Shown here: piece after piece, positions 18,901-25,197 of the stretch
Numbering within the stretch: the first letter of the stretch is position 1
Layout: every line of letters begins with the position of its first letter
Assembly: GCA_024231025.1 (NCBI GenBank)
Contig: JAAEQW010000262.1
Location: forward strand, 1 to 37,995
DNA from: Candidatus Omnitrophota bacterium
Lineage (GTDB): Bacteria > Omnitrophota > Gorgyraeia > Duberdicusellales > 4484-171
DNA length: 37,995 bases
Direction: 5' to 3'
Program-made: the position numbers and the translations under genes
The notes under the pieces: model-generated
Told to the model about the DNA's origin: nothing
What the model saw: the letters and a program-made list of their open reading frames with translations, nothing else
Databases searched by the model: none

Positions 18901-19184
18901 GATTCTTCTTTAAGCTCTTCGTTGTTAAACTTAGTATCTCCTTGGTCAACAATAAAATCCAATCGCATGGGATCATCAGGATAAAACTCTAATCCTCTTA
19001 AAAGCAGAGGATTAAAAGAAGGACTGGTATCGATAAGTTTGGTCGGAGCAGGCATATATGGCAAAACCGAAGCATAACTATTCTGCGATAGCTTATCAGC
19101 AAAAAACATAGTGCCAGATACAAAGATAGCGCAAGCTACAAAAACGCAAATCGCTTTAAATGAAATTGTTCCTTTTCTAAGCAT
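12993..19184 (-). CDS. giant exported/membrane protein, Omnitrophota-type
   Basis: A 2,063-residue protein of unknown function. The ATG at 19184 is chosen for its Shine-Dalgarno AGAGGT; a further 14 codons are open upstream. It has an N-terminal signal or anchor (about 6-30), then the conserved N-terminal region (about 40-410) I associate with Omnitrophota giant proteins, then a membrane segment after KKKKRVK (FALATMFTLSLGGLIAGC, about 450). A long helical, charged middle follows. HELAHSE (His1487-His1491) is an HExxH zinc-protease motif. Near 1719 the sequence LGIGTKIFEIIFDYAKQ resembles a GNAT acetyltransferase cofactor loop and helix. A last hydrophobic pair lies around 1930-1980. Residues ~223-247 are encoded by an inserted palindromic element. 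Its stop codon overlaps a mobile repeat, so the C terminus may be altered. Confidence 0.88.
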   Translation of the reverse strand: MLRKGTISFKAICVFVACAIFVSGTMFFADKLSQNSYASVLPYMPAPTKLIDTSPSFNPLLLRGLEFYPDDPMRLDFIVDQGDTKFNNEELKEESRQLIKYFLSALTIPSKDLWVNLSPYEQDRITSFELGLTDMGRDLLAEDYVLKQLTASLTYPESSVGKEFWDKVYKRAHELYGTTNIPINTFNKVWIAPEKAVVCQEGNEAFVKESSLKVMLEEDYAARGHVSPACRTGREAPPQAGNGTCPRNKDEISSEIMKKVVIPVIEYEVNHGANFTRLRQIYKAVILAAWFKKKLRQTIDHKLKTIDQKSGAIGDFFDEVYFDKKKIAGIKGDDSEIADKIYNQYIEAYKKGVYDYIKRDCDLNSRKTINRRYYSGGCTMEVDPEIENGDLQQVKKEHSNSSRVRLPTRLAKIIDQVHEDQRSTDEDENPSPKKKKRVKNFALATMFTLSLGGLIAGCIFGGDKSEDAADPKPASALAQKEIIRSELQTYVWKRHEIEMSDEEYEEIKNSDDFSGKKRIIYSPEFDTFIEQLKTMGYDLSSIDGNRTSILLDLFQDVRSRRIILSRAFSDFVELMKDKYNTNIFEDIAGWVEAYQNNTFHERLYPHYYLLELEKVQEYFGLVRDVDSHDNIYKIDESTLELSEVAKQYDSLKKLFPGMKEIDSLAEVNIMLEMVSDRKVFLGKLTSAKAVYLYNFLQTFFPDYRLAIDKDELDGFAAFLDRFGYDQLFIDSTDYESQESLIYQYPFQQLQSLRQFGITGQDIAFTLSRDKLDKVLFLAEKEGFADAYNELKQIYHDFTLGDNKLENLLTVDDFVSRPGWQNALRKFRKEKLDFDVSKITHMIKMVDRIEGGWPVICKAYDIARREFPELIDFYSFITSNGLPIRVWTLDDGFKRGNVIDDEFYGFLVNDLKIDFSKEDSVSVNFLGRYWDKWSLDYRKPDFKNKYFELLRMAGAQSTLEFFLWYHDTWHNLDESSKELWRFLHREGILTSDNFKKFMDCFKWKKNIELLRDKNFQELLKAHKEFFGDGMIDKSAYFSRELLDNEEIGENILEYLAIIRKISDEVYDPTAEKAYFLLNTEDVRRTLLNNDFQDFAMKVKREHLGLVSCSDIEYLVEIYNGINDSPHREKLMRVLFDSRYKDLFRDASNVPSAYDLRFRLPVIRADIDKYIDIYNMGAGDIVMREQKTRSDKGLAFDIINNQHLRELFRDRDRLTETVRTILKRPSQFRRRYGDGYWQQKEKYTERPDLNAIDRLSLMRIYLLDRALQDPQGIARLGDIVSYDTKDRSTEWGGIILMNDGNFLFREIKPVIKRSNNNYFGGNKGYYAPMKFHLHATRVDDSDFAGPSKPDLRSADYHGTHGVVITTLGLENESTMKINVDLYYVDPVQYLPIVIDMGIFTVPYNKNVEVYDILSQELMKSFINRIEKNGDSGKDAAYVRNVVGHYPGLIYTDPLGQIRPIPEIDRIREIASRYGLSHSFNEFLRQGYIHELAHSEVGSAINDGRIDMNEIVGLVGEDFINNQLVESFPFLKGKSFQYRAEELLAKIISNHNVKHGKHPIIASVEDGLIDYLLNKNVRVEYLQTEMPDDLLPQGIIKSKNGSSVVKGAQTKKLVDYGIVGSDKKEKTENKKVAPKKIRTFLERMNLDEEKAIMLRFEHDGDLIELRRNETSPRLSRLWINGKIVSSSRFLINESSESINTESVIAVDGFNVNLTGFDHKFLGIGTKIFEIIFDYAKQNNKKIIVNPTSNYRLIRILSKYNALYNFAHGDEYHRFNEVDWLGLNGGFLTIIESPYTKRGIKLKFKFVDGSNRAVCVDELEGKKDNLIQGLIVTRDSEKIIAEHKNEYGELISLPCDIKIDKTVWETVIDPKENRGKGDSGTEALSYKSQHDIEEVVLKKMISSPEMPGSGLSERMMRFIRRGRFSVGVALTMCVAATAAALSVGGDLGLAIFATIIVLTPLATLLIESFSKGPDKNKAGVLFSSAINREQNDDNLQGDVVNGGIDLDVDDIIDEDVEKVTSDLYKKQVIPFGVDSFKGFTFEIMRLERDTENTKQTAPDLAVALTSP
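18445..18518. repeat. GC-rich palindromic element inserted in frame
   Basis: A 74-bp GC-rich block inside an AT-rich gene. Its ends are inverted copies (CGGGGACACGTAC at the left against GATACATGTCCCCG at the right, 12 of 14 positions matching). Inside are two hairpins: CCCCGCC/GGCGGGG with a 3-nt loop, and CCTGCC/GGCAGG. It adds about 25 residues (RGHVSPACRTGREAPPQAG and on) to the giant protein without shifting the frame. The flanking protein sequence reads on normally (KVMLEEDYAA ... KDEISSEIMKKVVIPVIEYE). Confidence 0.85.
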
Positions 19185-19291
19185 TAGATAGACCTCTTCC
19201 CATAGAATTTCATTTAAAAATAACATATTTTACGCGTAAAAACGAGGAAAATACTTAATTTTATTGGGTTTTTTGGAAACGCTTACAAAAG

Positions 19292-19319
19292 AAAAGGGGT
19301 CAGGTCTTTCTTGTTTCAC
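19292..19319 (+). repeat. left 28-bp terminal inverted repeat of RAYT element
   Basis: Identical, as reverse complement, to 20323-20350. It begins AAAAGGGGTCAGG and ends TTGTTTCAC. The first base outside differs between the two ends, which sets the repeat length at 28 bp. Confidence 0.92.
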
Positions 19320-19342
19320 TAGCCCCTAGCCAAATTTTTTTG

Positions 19343-19370
19343 TTGCATGACAATATTTTTGTATTATAAT
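19343..19370 (+). promoter_or_regulatory. RAYT transposase promoter, leaderless
   Basis: -35 TTGCAT (19343-19348), a 16-nt spacer and consensus -10 TATAAT (19365-19370). The ATG at 19378 follows after 7 nt, predicting a leaderless mRNA. The -35 lies in the segment shared with the MITE-like copies, whereas the -10 is unique to the full element; the small copies have therefore lost the promoter. Confidence 0.68.
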
Positions 19371-19377
19371 CATATTT

Positions 19378-20355
19378 ATGTCACGTCCATTGCGAATTGA
19401 ATACAAAAATGCCTGGTATCATGTATTAAGTCGTGGTCGTCGTAAAGAGAAAATATTCTTTAACGATGGCGATTATTACTACTTTTTAAAAACTTTATCT
19501 GAAAGTGTTGAGCAGTTTTCTGTAAAAATACATGCTTACTCTTTGATGCCAAATCACTATCATCTCTTAATCCAAACACCAGAAGCAAATCTTTCACAGG
19601 TAATGCGATACATAAATGGAGTCTATACTCAAAGAGTAAACAAAAAATACAGCCTTGACGGTGCTTTATTCAGGGGTCGATACAAATCAATCCTCATTGA
19701 GTGCGATGAATACTTACTCGACCTTGCACGATACATTCACCGAAACCCGTTTAAAGCAGGATTAGAAAAACATATAGGCACTTATAAATGGAATAGCCAT
19801 CGAGGATATATGAATAAAAATTTTCGTTTTAATTGGTTGACAACTACGATGGTGTTAAGTCATTTTGGCAAAAAAGAACATGCTGCAAAAAAGGCATTCG
19901 ATGACTTTATTAAAAAAGAAGTTCCTCACGAATTAGAAAAAAAGTTAAACAGCAAAAATTGGCCTTCTGTTTTAGGTAATAATAAATTTAAATCGAAAGT
20001 AAAAGAATTGCTGCTTGGTAAAAATTTATCCGAAATATCGCATAAAAATATTAGCGAATCTATAAGCAAAATTCTTCCATCTGAATTGGTTAATCGTATA
20101 ATAGAAAAAATAAGTGTTTTCGATAAACACGATCAGATATTATTCAATAATAATCTCGATTTATTGCAAGATCTATGCATACGTTTTTGTCGTGAAAAAT
20201 ATCTTATGAAAATGAAAACTATTGGAAAGAATTTAGACTTATCTGTTCCTACAATAAGTCGTGCCTATCGCAGATCCTTGGATGAGAAATACAGTGAAGC
20301 TTTCAAGAAAATAATGCTCATCGTGAAACAAGAAAGACCTGACCCCTTTTGTTAG
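19378..20355 (+). CDS. REP-associated tyrosine transposase (RAYT, Y1_Tnp)
   Basis: A 325-residue HUH single-strand transposase related to IS200/IS605 TnpA. The HUH motif is MPNHYHLLIQ (His60, His62) and the catalytic tyrosine is Tyr119 in LARYIHRNP. Other family hallmarks are RPLRIEY..AWYHV at the N terminus and GALFRGRYKSILIE before the tyrosine helix. The extra ~130 C-terminal residues end in a helix-turn-helix-like region (TIGKNLDLSVPTISRAYRRS), as in RAYTs with a DnaA-like domain. All catalytic residues are present and the frame is intact, so it could be active. The last ten residues come from the right inverted repeat, and the TAG stop overlaps the stop of the convergent MMPL gene by 2 nt. 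Confidence 0.95.
   Translation: MSRPLRIEYKNAWYHVLSRGRRKEKIFFNDGDYYYFLKTLSESVEQFSVKIHAYSLMPNHYHLLIQTPEANLSQVMRYINGVYTQRVNKKYSLDGALFRGRYKSILIECDEYLLDLARYIHRNPFKAGLEKHIGTYKWNSHRGYMNKNFRFNWLTTTMVLSHFGKKEHAAKKAFDDFIKKEVPHELEKKLNSKNWPSVLGNNKFKSKVKELLLGKNLSEISHKNISESISKILPSELVNRIIEKISVFDKHDQILFNNNLDLLQDLCIRFCREKYLMKMKTIGKNLDLSVPTISRAYRRSLDEKYSEAFKKIMLIVKQERPDPFC
20323..20350 (-). repeat. right 28-bp terminal inverted repeat of RAYT element
   Basis: The exact reverse complement of 19292-19319. It lies inside the transposase gene and encodes VKQERPDPF near the protein's C terminus. The exporter stop codon TAA starts 4 nt beyond it on the minus strand. Confidence 0.92.
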
Positions 20356-22472
20356 TCTCTATAGAACCAGGGGCCGACGACTGAAGGTAAGACGAAAAGA
20401 GCAACTGGAGCGGCGAGAATTGTTCCAAAAACAACCGCCATACCAAAGCGTTGGTTAGGCGGAAACATTGAGAAAGCAAAAATGCCAAAGCCGGCGCCTA
20501 TAATACACATCGAACTTACTATCGGCTGCCAAAGTTCCATTCTCGCCCTTTGCCAGGCTTGCCAAAAGCTATTTTCCTCAGATAAATAACGCTTCATGGT
20601 AACAACCATATGGATCATTGAATCTATTCCCATACCAATAGCAACATTTGCTGCCGGCGCTGAAATAATGTCTAGCGGTATTTTGAAGTGCCCTATTATC
20701 CCCATCATGCAAACTGGGATAACTGAAAGACAACCAACCATAGCAAGAGTTGTTTTAATCGAACGCGAAATAACATACGCAATAATCATAAACAACATAA
20801 CCAACTTTACCAATCCAGCAACTAAACTTATCGCGACCATTTTGGAAAGCTCACCTTGTAAAACATAAACACCGCCGACCATCTGTGGTTTAAAATTATG
20901 CTTATAAACCGCATTTTTTATTCTCTCTACCACTTCCAACCGCGGCACCGTACGTTGGGTTTCACGCATTCGCAAGAAAAAATGCGCATGCCTACGATCC
21001 TTAGTCACAAATGTATTGGCAATTCTGTCGTATTTAGGGTCCTCCATTATTCGCAATAATCCCTCCAAAGTGATAAAAAATGCAAAAGGATTGCGTTTCC
21101 CCTCTGCTAACAAAACCGGCAAGGATATAACCGATCCAGCATCGGGATCTTTTTCAAACTCCATCTGCAACTCCCATAAACGTTTATATGCATCTGAAGT
21201 ATTCAGTTTCTCATCATAAAAATCACTTATAACTAAATTTAAAGGGCTGCTCCCTCCATTGCGATCAATATATTCAAGACCGTTACGTAGCTCTCCACCT
21301 TTTTTAAAATATTCAAAAAGACTAGGATCAGTGTCAATTTTTTGTAATCCTGGTATGCAAAAACCAGCGGTAAAAGCAACAACAACCGCGGCCCACATGT
21401 AATGACCAACAAAAACGGTTTTATTCTTGGCAACATTTGGCACTCGCCGGTGCGTCGATTTCACACTGCACAAAAACAATGGATAAACTGTATACGCGAT
21501 AACTATCGCGATAAATGCGCCTACCGAACCTGACACGCCCAATTCCTGCAATGGAGCAGCCTGAACAAAAACCAAGCTCACAAATCCAAGTAGAGTTGTA
21601 ACCATGCACCAAAAAGAAGCTTTGAACGTTTGACGAGCAGCAAGACGCGCGGCCTGATAGCTGTCCCTTCCTCCTTCAGACTTTATCCTACGCCAATTGT
21701 TAGTAATAAAGACGATATGTGATAATGTTAAAACAAAAACAATGGTAAAAAGGTTTGCGGTTAAAATACCTATTTTTGCCTTGAGTAACTGAGAAACAAC
21801 CAAAGTTATTACACACGCGTCTACGCAAGTAACCAGCGTTCCGATAAGTATTCGAAACGATTTGAAAATCACAAAAATAACTATCGCAAAAATTATAAAC
21901 GCCGCGCTGCTAAAAACTATTAAATCACGAACTAAATTACGTCGAATAAGTTCAACAACATATGCGACACCAGCGATTTTTAATTCAAAGTAAGGCGCAT
22001 TAAAATACCACACTGCATTCTCTAACTTTGGTATTATTTCTTCAGCCGGAACGTCCTCTAAAAAAACTATAATGTTTGATGACCCCTCATCATCAGAAAC
22101 CAATAGTCGCTTCCATAGCGGGCTTTTTATTGCAGTATCAGCATCACCCGGACCGTCAATAAGGCTTTTGACACCGGTTATATGATCCAAGGACATGAGC
22201 TCTTTAGTTAGCTGTTCAATTCGGCGCAAATATGTTTCGGAATAAATATCGCCCTTCGCACTGATAATAATCTGAGAATATTGCGGGAACATCTCAGCTA
22301 TTTTTTCTTCAGATTTAAATTGTGGTGAATCACCAGAAAAGAAAAAATCATTATCAACGTGGGGTTTAAGATCGGCCACGAGCAATAGCCCACCAACCAC
22401 CAAAGCAGAAATAACCGTTAAGGCAACTGGGCTGAATAAAATGTATTTTTTTACAAAATCTTTTAATCGCAT
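20352..22472 (-). CDS. MMPL/RND-superfamily exporter
   Basis: A 706-residue inner-membrane transporter of the MMPL/RND type, with the expected two-fold repeat. Membrane helix 1 (about 13-33) is followed by a ~140-residue periplasmic loop, then a helix bundle (about 180-330); the second half repeats this with a helix near 350, a second loop and a C-terminal bundle (about 550-700). The C-terminal bundle has AANVAIGMGIDSMIHMVVTMKR, the typical MMPL helix-4 segment with Gly-x-x-x-Asp. Substrate unknown; relatives move lipids, hopanoids or siderophores. It has its own promoter and a leader of roughly 18 nt. Its stop TAA is followed one nucleotide later by the right end of the RAYT element. Confidence 0.9.
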   Translation of the reverse strand: MRLKDFVKKYILFSPVALTVISALVVGGLLLVADLKPHVDNDFFFSGDSPQFKSEEKIAEMFPQYSQIIISAKGDIYSETYLRRIEQLTKELMSLDHITGVKSLIDGPGDADTAIKSPLWKRLLVSDDEGSSNIIVFLEDVPAEEIIPKLENAVWYFNAPYFELKIAGVAYVVELIRRNLVRDLIVFSSAAFIIFAIVIFVIFKSFRILIGTLVTCVDACVITLVVSQLLKAKIGILTANLFTIVFVLTLSHIVFITNNWRRIKSEGGRDSYQAARLAARQTFKASFWCMVTTLLGFVSLVFVQAAPLQELGVSGSVGAFIAIVIAYTVYPLFLCSVKSTHRRVPNVAKNKTVFVGHYMWAAVVVAFTAGFCIPGLQKIDTDPSLFEYFKKGGELRNGLEYIDRNGGSSPLNLVISDFYDEKLNTSDAYKRLWELQMEFEKDPDAGSVISLPVLLAEGKRNPFAFFITLEGLLRIMEDPKYDRIANTFVTKDRRHAHFFLRMRETQRTVPRLEVVERIKNAVYKHNFKPQMVGGVYVLQGELSKMVAISLVAGLVKLVMLFMIIAYVISRSIKTTLAMVGCLSVIPVCMMGIIGHFKIPLDIISAPAANVAIGMGIDSMIHMVVTMKRYLSEENSFWQAWQRARMELWQPIVSSMCIIGAGFGIFAFSMFPPNQRFGMAVVFGTILAAPVALFVLPSVVGPWFYRD

Positions 22473-22496
22473 AACCGTTTGGTGTTTACGCTACTA

Positions 22497-22502
22497 ATTA
22501 TA
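22497..22502 (-). promoter_or_regulatory. -10 region of the MMPL exporter promoter
   Basis: Minus-strand extended -10 TGC-TATAAT. A weak TTTGTT lies about 16 nt upstream, overlapping the stop of the preceding 57-residue gene. The ATG at 22472 is 24 nt downstream, so the exporter can be transcribed separately from the gpsA cluster. Confidence 0.55.
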
Positions 22503-22527
22503 GCATATATCATCGCACAACAAACAC

Positions 22528-22701
22528 TTACTTGCCTTTCTCGGTAAGAGCTCGTTCGATCAAAATTCTTAACTCGTTAACGGTCTCTCTAGGAAGACGA
22601 AATTGAGTTCTTAAAGTAGGGGTTGAGATTGTAAACTCAAAAACATTGGCATTGTTTTGAAGTTTACGGATAGCTACTTTCATTGGGAATTTATTTGCCA
22701 T
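22528..22701 (-). CDS. small 57-residue protein of unknown function
   Basis: A short gene encoding MANKFPMKVAIRKLQNNANV...EKGK. It has a basic N terminus, then two probable beta strands (NVFEFTIS and TQFRLP), then a helix (RETVNELRILIERALTEK). There is no signal peptide or membrane segment, so it should be cytoplasmic. The ATG lies 5 nt after the stop of the upstream 73-residue gene, in a run of closely spaced genes downstream of gpsA. I do not recognise the family; the strand-strand-helix pattern is compatible with a small DNA- or RNA-binding protein, but this is a guess. Confidence 0.72.
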   Translation of the reverse strand: MANKFPMKVAIRKLQNNANVFEFTISTPTLRTQFRLPRETVNELRILIERALTEKGK

Positions 22702-22706
22702 GATAA

Positions 22707-22928
22707 TTAGTCCTTTTTAAAAACCACTACGGCTTCTTTCACAAACTTCACTAAAGCAACAAACAAATAGATTAAAAAAAGAACTAGCAATCCCTTGGTG
22801 AGCATAACACCCTTAGGAGGATTTGGCGCAAAATCACCATGAATTTTGAAAAGCTTAAGCGAAATTAAAACAATGATGATAAAGTCAAATACCACACGGC
22901 TAACTGCCTGTTTCTGTATTACTGTCAT
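22707..22928 (-). CDS. small two-helix membrane protein
   Basis: A 73-residue protein with two predicted membrane helices (VVFDFIIIVLISLKLF and LLVLFLIYLFVALVKFV) joined by a Pro/Gly-containing loop (GDFAPNPPKGVM), and a positively charged C terminus. A clear Shine-Dalgarno AGGAGC precedes the ATG at 22928, supporting it as real. It starts 9 nt after the stop of the 200-residue membrane protein. Function unknown; a small partner of a neighbouring membrane protein is one possibility. Confidence 0.72.
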   Translation of the reverse strand: MTVIQKQAVSRVVFDFIIIVLISLKLFKIHGDFAPNPPKGVMLTKGLLVLFLIYLFVALVKFVKEAVVVFKKD

Positions 22929-22937
22929 AATTGCTCC

Positions 22938-23540
22938 TTACTCACCACTTGCGCTCATAATGTATTTCGGATTCGTTTCAAAAGCAAATGGACCAGATCG
23001 ATATTCATTTATATACGCTATCAAGCCACCGCCCATCTTACCCGATGGAGCATATTTGAAATATTTTCTATCAATTATTTCTTCGCCAAGCTCTTCTTCT
23101 TCAGCTTTTACAGAATAATAGTAGGTTAACATGTTCTTTCGTTCTCTTAGGTCCTGATACCAAGAAATTTGCGACAAAAATTTAAGAAGTTCGGTTTCAT
23201 CAAAAAACCAATACTCTGCGAATTTAACGTCTTCCTCCATTCCTACTACCGCTATCGCACAGTAGTGCTCAATTACATTTTCATTCTCTCTGAAATATAT
23301 ATATCCATATCCACAACATCCTGCCAAAACTAAAAGAACAAGAACTGTTTTTAAAATATTTTTTAGTTTACTAGTGCAAATTATAATCACTGCAACGCCA
23401 ACCAATCCAACCGATAAAAAAACAATACTAGCGTTTAAAACAATCTTTGGAGATATACCAAAAAGAAATCGACCCCCAACAAAGATTAAGATCAAATTAA
23501 ACAGGACTACCAAAATAAAAGGTACTAACATTTTTTTCAT
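22938..23540 (-). CDS. membrane protein with C-terminal soluble domain
   Basis: A 200-residue protein with three closely packed N-terminal membrane helices (about 5-25, 34-54 and 64-81), then a ~115-residue acidic soluble domain (from about 85) containing FAEYWFFDETELLKFL and a Gly-rich segment GKMGGGLIAY. No family recognised. It starts 2 nt after the gpsA stop and is followed closely by two more small genes, so all four probably share one mRNA. Some of its middle codons could be a late-type pilin-like pseudo-signal, but no prepilin motif is visible. Confidence 0.75.
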   Translation of the reverse strand: MKKMLVPFILVVLFNLILIFVGGRFLFGISPKIVLNASIVFLSVGLVGVAVIIICTSKLKNILKTVLVLLVLAGCCGYGYIYFRENENVIEHYCAIAVVGMEEDVKFAEYWFFDETELLKFLSQISWYQDLRERKNMLTYYYSVKAEEEELGEEIIDRKYFKYAPSGKMGGGLIAYINEYRSGPFAFETNPKYIMSASGE

Positions 23541-23542
23541 AT

Positions 23543-24553
23543 TTAGCCCACCCTTTCTGCCTTTAGAGCTCTTTTCATCAAGTCGTTAACTGCTTTTTTT
23601 GAGGACTTGTTTTGATAAACCATACTATACACTTCTTTGGTAATTGGCATATCGACATTAAGCTTTTTGCTAAGGTTATAGGCTGACTTTACTGTTTCTA
23701 AGCCTTCAGCAACCATCTCCATTCTGTCAAGAATGTCTTTGATTTTTTTACCCTTTCCTAGCTGTTCACCAACAAATCTGTTGCGTGAATCGGAAGAAAA
23801 ACAAGTCGTTGCTAAATCGCCTAATCCGCTTATCCCCCAAAAAGTTTGCGGCACTGCTCCCAAACGTTTTCCTAAGCGGGTGATCTCAGCTAAACCACGC
23901 GTAACCAGCGCCGCTTTCGTGTTAGTTCCAAAACCTAAGCCATCGGCAATGCCACAAGCTATGGCAATTATGTTTTTTAATGCTCCACCTAACTCTACAC
24001 CGATAACATCTTTATGTGCATACACCCTAAAAGTAGGTGTAGTAAACAACCTTTGCAATCTTTTAGCTAAAATTTGGCTCTTGCAGGCAACGACTGCAGT
24101 AGATGGAACACCGCGTAATACTTCTTTAGCAATATTGGGACCGGAAAGAACAGCTAAGTTTACTTTTCCCAGCTCTTCGGTTAATATTTGCGATACTCTC
24201 TTAAGAGATTTTGCCTCAATGCCCTTACTAACACTTATAAAAGTCTTTTTAGAGAATTTTATTTTTTGTTTTTTTATTTTTTTGGTAAATGATCTTAAAT
24301 ATTTTACCGGAATCGCAATAACGATGACTTGACCTTCTAAGGCTTGCTTTAGTGACGGGGCGATTTTTAAATTATTCGGAAATTTCGCTCCTTTAAGAAA
24401 GAGGCGATTTTCTCTATCTTTAACCATTGCTCTATTGTGCTCTTTGAAAACACTACAGAGCGTAACATCAATTTGGTTTTTAGCAAAAATTACTGCCAGA
24501 GTTGTTCCCCAGCTACCTGCACCAATTATAGAAATTTTATCCTTCACACACAC
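23543..24553 (-). CDS. gpsA: NAD(P)-dependent glycerol-3-phosphate dehydrogenase
   Basis: A cytoplasmic enzyme making sn-glycerol-3-phosphate from dihydroxyacetone phosphate, the first step of phospholipid synthesis. The Rossmann motif is GAGSWGTTLA near the N terminus. The catalytic region is GGALKNIIAIACGIADGLG, and the later ISGLGDLATTC...SRNR matches the family. At 336 residues it is of normal length. The start is GTG at 24553 or the GTG two codons later. It lies 83 nt downstream of tRNA-Gly. plsY, a common partner, is not next to it; three small unknown genes follow instead. Confidence 0.97.
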   Translation of the reverse strand: MCVKDKISIIGAGSWGTTLAVIFAKNQIDVTLCSVFKEHNRAMVKDRENRLFLKGAKFPNNLKIAPSLKQALEGQVIVIAIPVKYLRSFTKKIKKQKIKFSKKTFISVSKGIEAKSLKRVSQILTEELGKVNLAVLSGPNIAKEVLRGVPSTAVVACKSQILAKRLQRLFTTPTFRVYAHKDVIGVELGGALKNIIAIACGIADGLGFGTNTKAALVTRGLAEITRLGKRLGAVPQTFWGISGLGDLATTCFSSDSRNRFVGEQLGKGKKIKDILDRMEMVAEGLETVKSAYNLSKKLNVDMPITKEVYSMVYQNKSSKKAVNDLMKRALKAERVG

Positions 24554-24635
24554 CTCTGAAAATTAAGAATTATAAATGTTGAATTATAAATTACCAATCT
24601 CCAATCCAAAATTCGCAATTCACAATTATCATAAA

Positions 24636-24709
24636 TGGAGCGGGCGATCGGGATCGAACCGACGTATCAAGCTTGGAAGGCTTGTGTTCTACCACTGAAC
24701 TACACCCGC
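24636..24709 (-). tRNA. tRNA-Gly (anticodon TCC)
   Basis: Minus strand. It starts GCGGGTG, pairing with CGCCCGC at the 3' side. The anticodon arm is CAAGC-CTTCCAA-GCTTG, giving TCC. CCA is encoded (24636-24638). It is the last gene of a Thr-Tyr-Gly trio, an order seen in many bacteria upstream of tuf, but here gpsA follows. Confidence 0.96.
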
Positions 24710-24899
24710 AAAATTTACTTCGTAAATTTTAGAGTCTCGAAACTTCGAGACGATCTATTGTTCAATAGATCTATTCTCAAAAAAACAACGCTGCACTTTA
24801 GCACAAGAAAATTGAAAATAGAGAATAGACCGAATCGAAAATCATCTATTTTCTAATTTCGATTCTCTATTTTTATCCCGCTTATCAGCGGAATAAAAA
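24710..24899. repeat. hairpin-rich spacer between tRNA-Tyr and tRNA-Gly
   Basis: The spacer contains a series of palindromes and no gene. AAATTTAC-TTC-GTAAATTT (24710-24730) abuts the tRNA-Gly 5' end. Next come GTCTCGAA/TTCGAGAC, then GATCTATTG/CAATAGATC, then a longer one with arms around GAATCGAAA and TTTCGATTC flanked by AAAATAGAGAA/TTCTCTATTTT. The segment AATAGACCG is the reverse of the GCGGTCTA core present in the other tRNA spacers. Confidence 0.7.
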
Positions 24900-24982
24900 T
24901 GGGCAGGGGAGGATTCGAACCTTCGAAGCGCAAGCGCAGCAGATTTACAGTCTGCCCCCTTTGTCCACTAGGGTACCTGCCC
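24900..24982 (-). tRNA. tRNA-Tyr (anticodon GTA)
   Basis: Minus strand, 83 nt, with the long variable arm of bacterial tRNA-Tyr (GCGCTTGCGC hairpin). Acceptor GGGCAGG pairs with CCTGCCC; the discriminator is A. The anticodon arm GCAGA-CTGTAAA-TCTGC gives GTA. CCA is not encoded. Confidence 0.96.
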
Positions 24983-24983
24983 G

Positions 24984-25072
24984 AAATTTACTTCGTAAAT
25001 TTTAGAGCATTGGAGCATTTGAGCATTAGAGAAATGCAATAATGCGGTCTAATGATCAAATGTTCTAATGTT
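24984..25072. repeat. tRNA-leader repeat, copy A (5' of tRNA-Tyr)
   Basis: The small hairpin AAATTTAC-TTC-GTAAATTT abuts the tRNA-Tyr 5' end. It is followed by a long imperfect hairpin whose arms are GCATTGGAGCATTTGAGCATT and its near-complement around ATGATCAAATGTTCTAATG, with a loop containing the core ATGCGGTCTA. Nearly the same sequence recurs at 25198-25293. Confidence 0.82.
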
Positions 25073-25124
25073 TGAGATTTCAATGCTCACTTAATTCTTA
25101 ACACTTACGACTTATAAATAAATA

Positions 25125-25197
25125 AGCCCAAGAAAGGAGTTGAACCTTCAACCTGATGATTACAAATCATCTGCTCTGCCAATTGAGCTACCTGGGC
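25125..25197 (-). tRNA. tRNA-Thr (anticodon TGT)
   Basis: Minus strand. Acceptor GCCCAGG pairs with CTTGGGC (one G-T pair). The anticodon arm GATGA-TTTGTAA-TCATC gives TGT. D and T arms are intact. CCA is not encoded. First gene of the Thr-Tyr-Gly trio. Confidence 0.96.

Larger units (their letters stand above)
19292..20350 (+). mobile_element. complete RAYT (Y1/IS200-like) transposable element
   Basis: A 1,059-bp element bounded by perfect 28-bp inverted repeats: 19292-19319 (AAAAGGGGTCAGGTCTTTCT...) and 20323-20350, its exact reverse complement. It holds one transposase gene. The left ~75 bp are the same as the left part of the two MITE-like repeats at 11008 and 12898. The right inverted repeat encodes the transposase C terminus, and the stop codon lies in flanking DNA, which also contains the stop of the convergent exporter gene. 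No target duplication is apparent, as expected for Y1 enzymes. Confidence 0.9.

Noticed and set aside
19228-19241. 14-bp palindrome TTTTACGCGTAAAA upstream of the giant gene as an operator
   Set aside because: A single AT-rich palindrome with no second site or adjacent regulator; chance occurrence is plausible.
24635-24856. 73-codon plus-strand open frame
   Set aside because: It runs through tRNA-Gly in antisense and the adjoining palindromic spacer.
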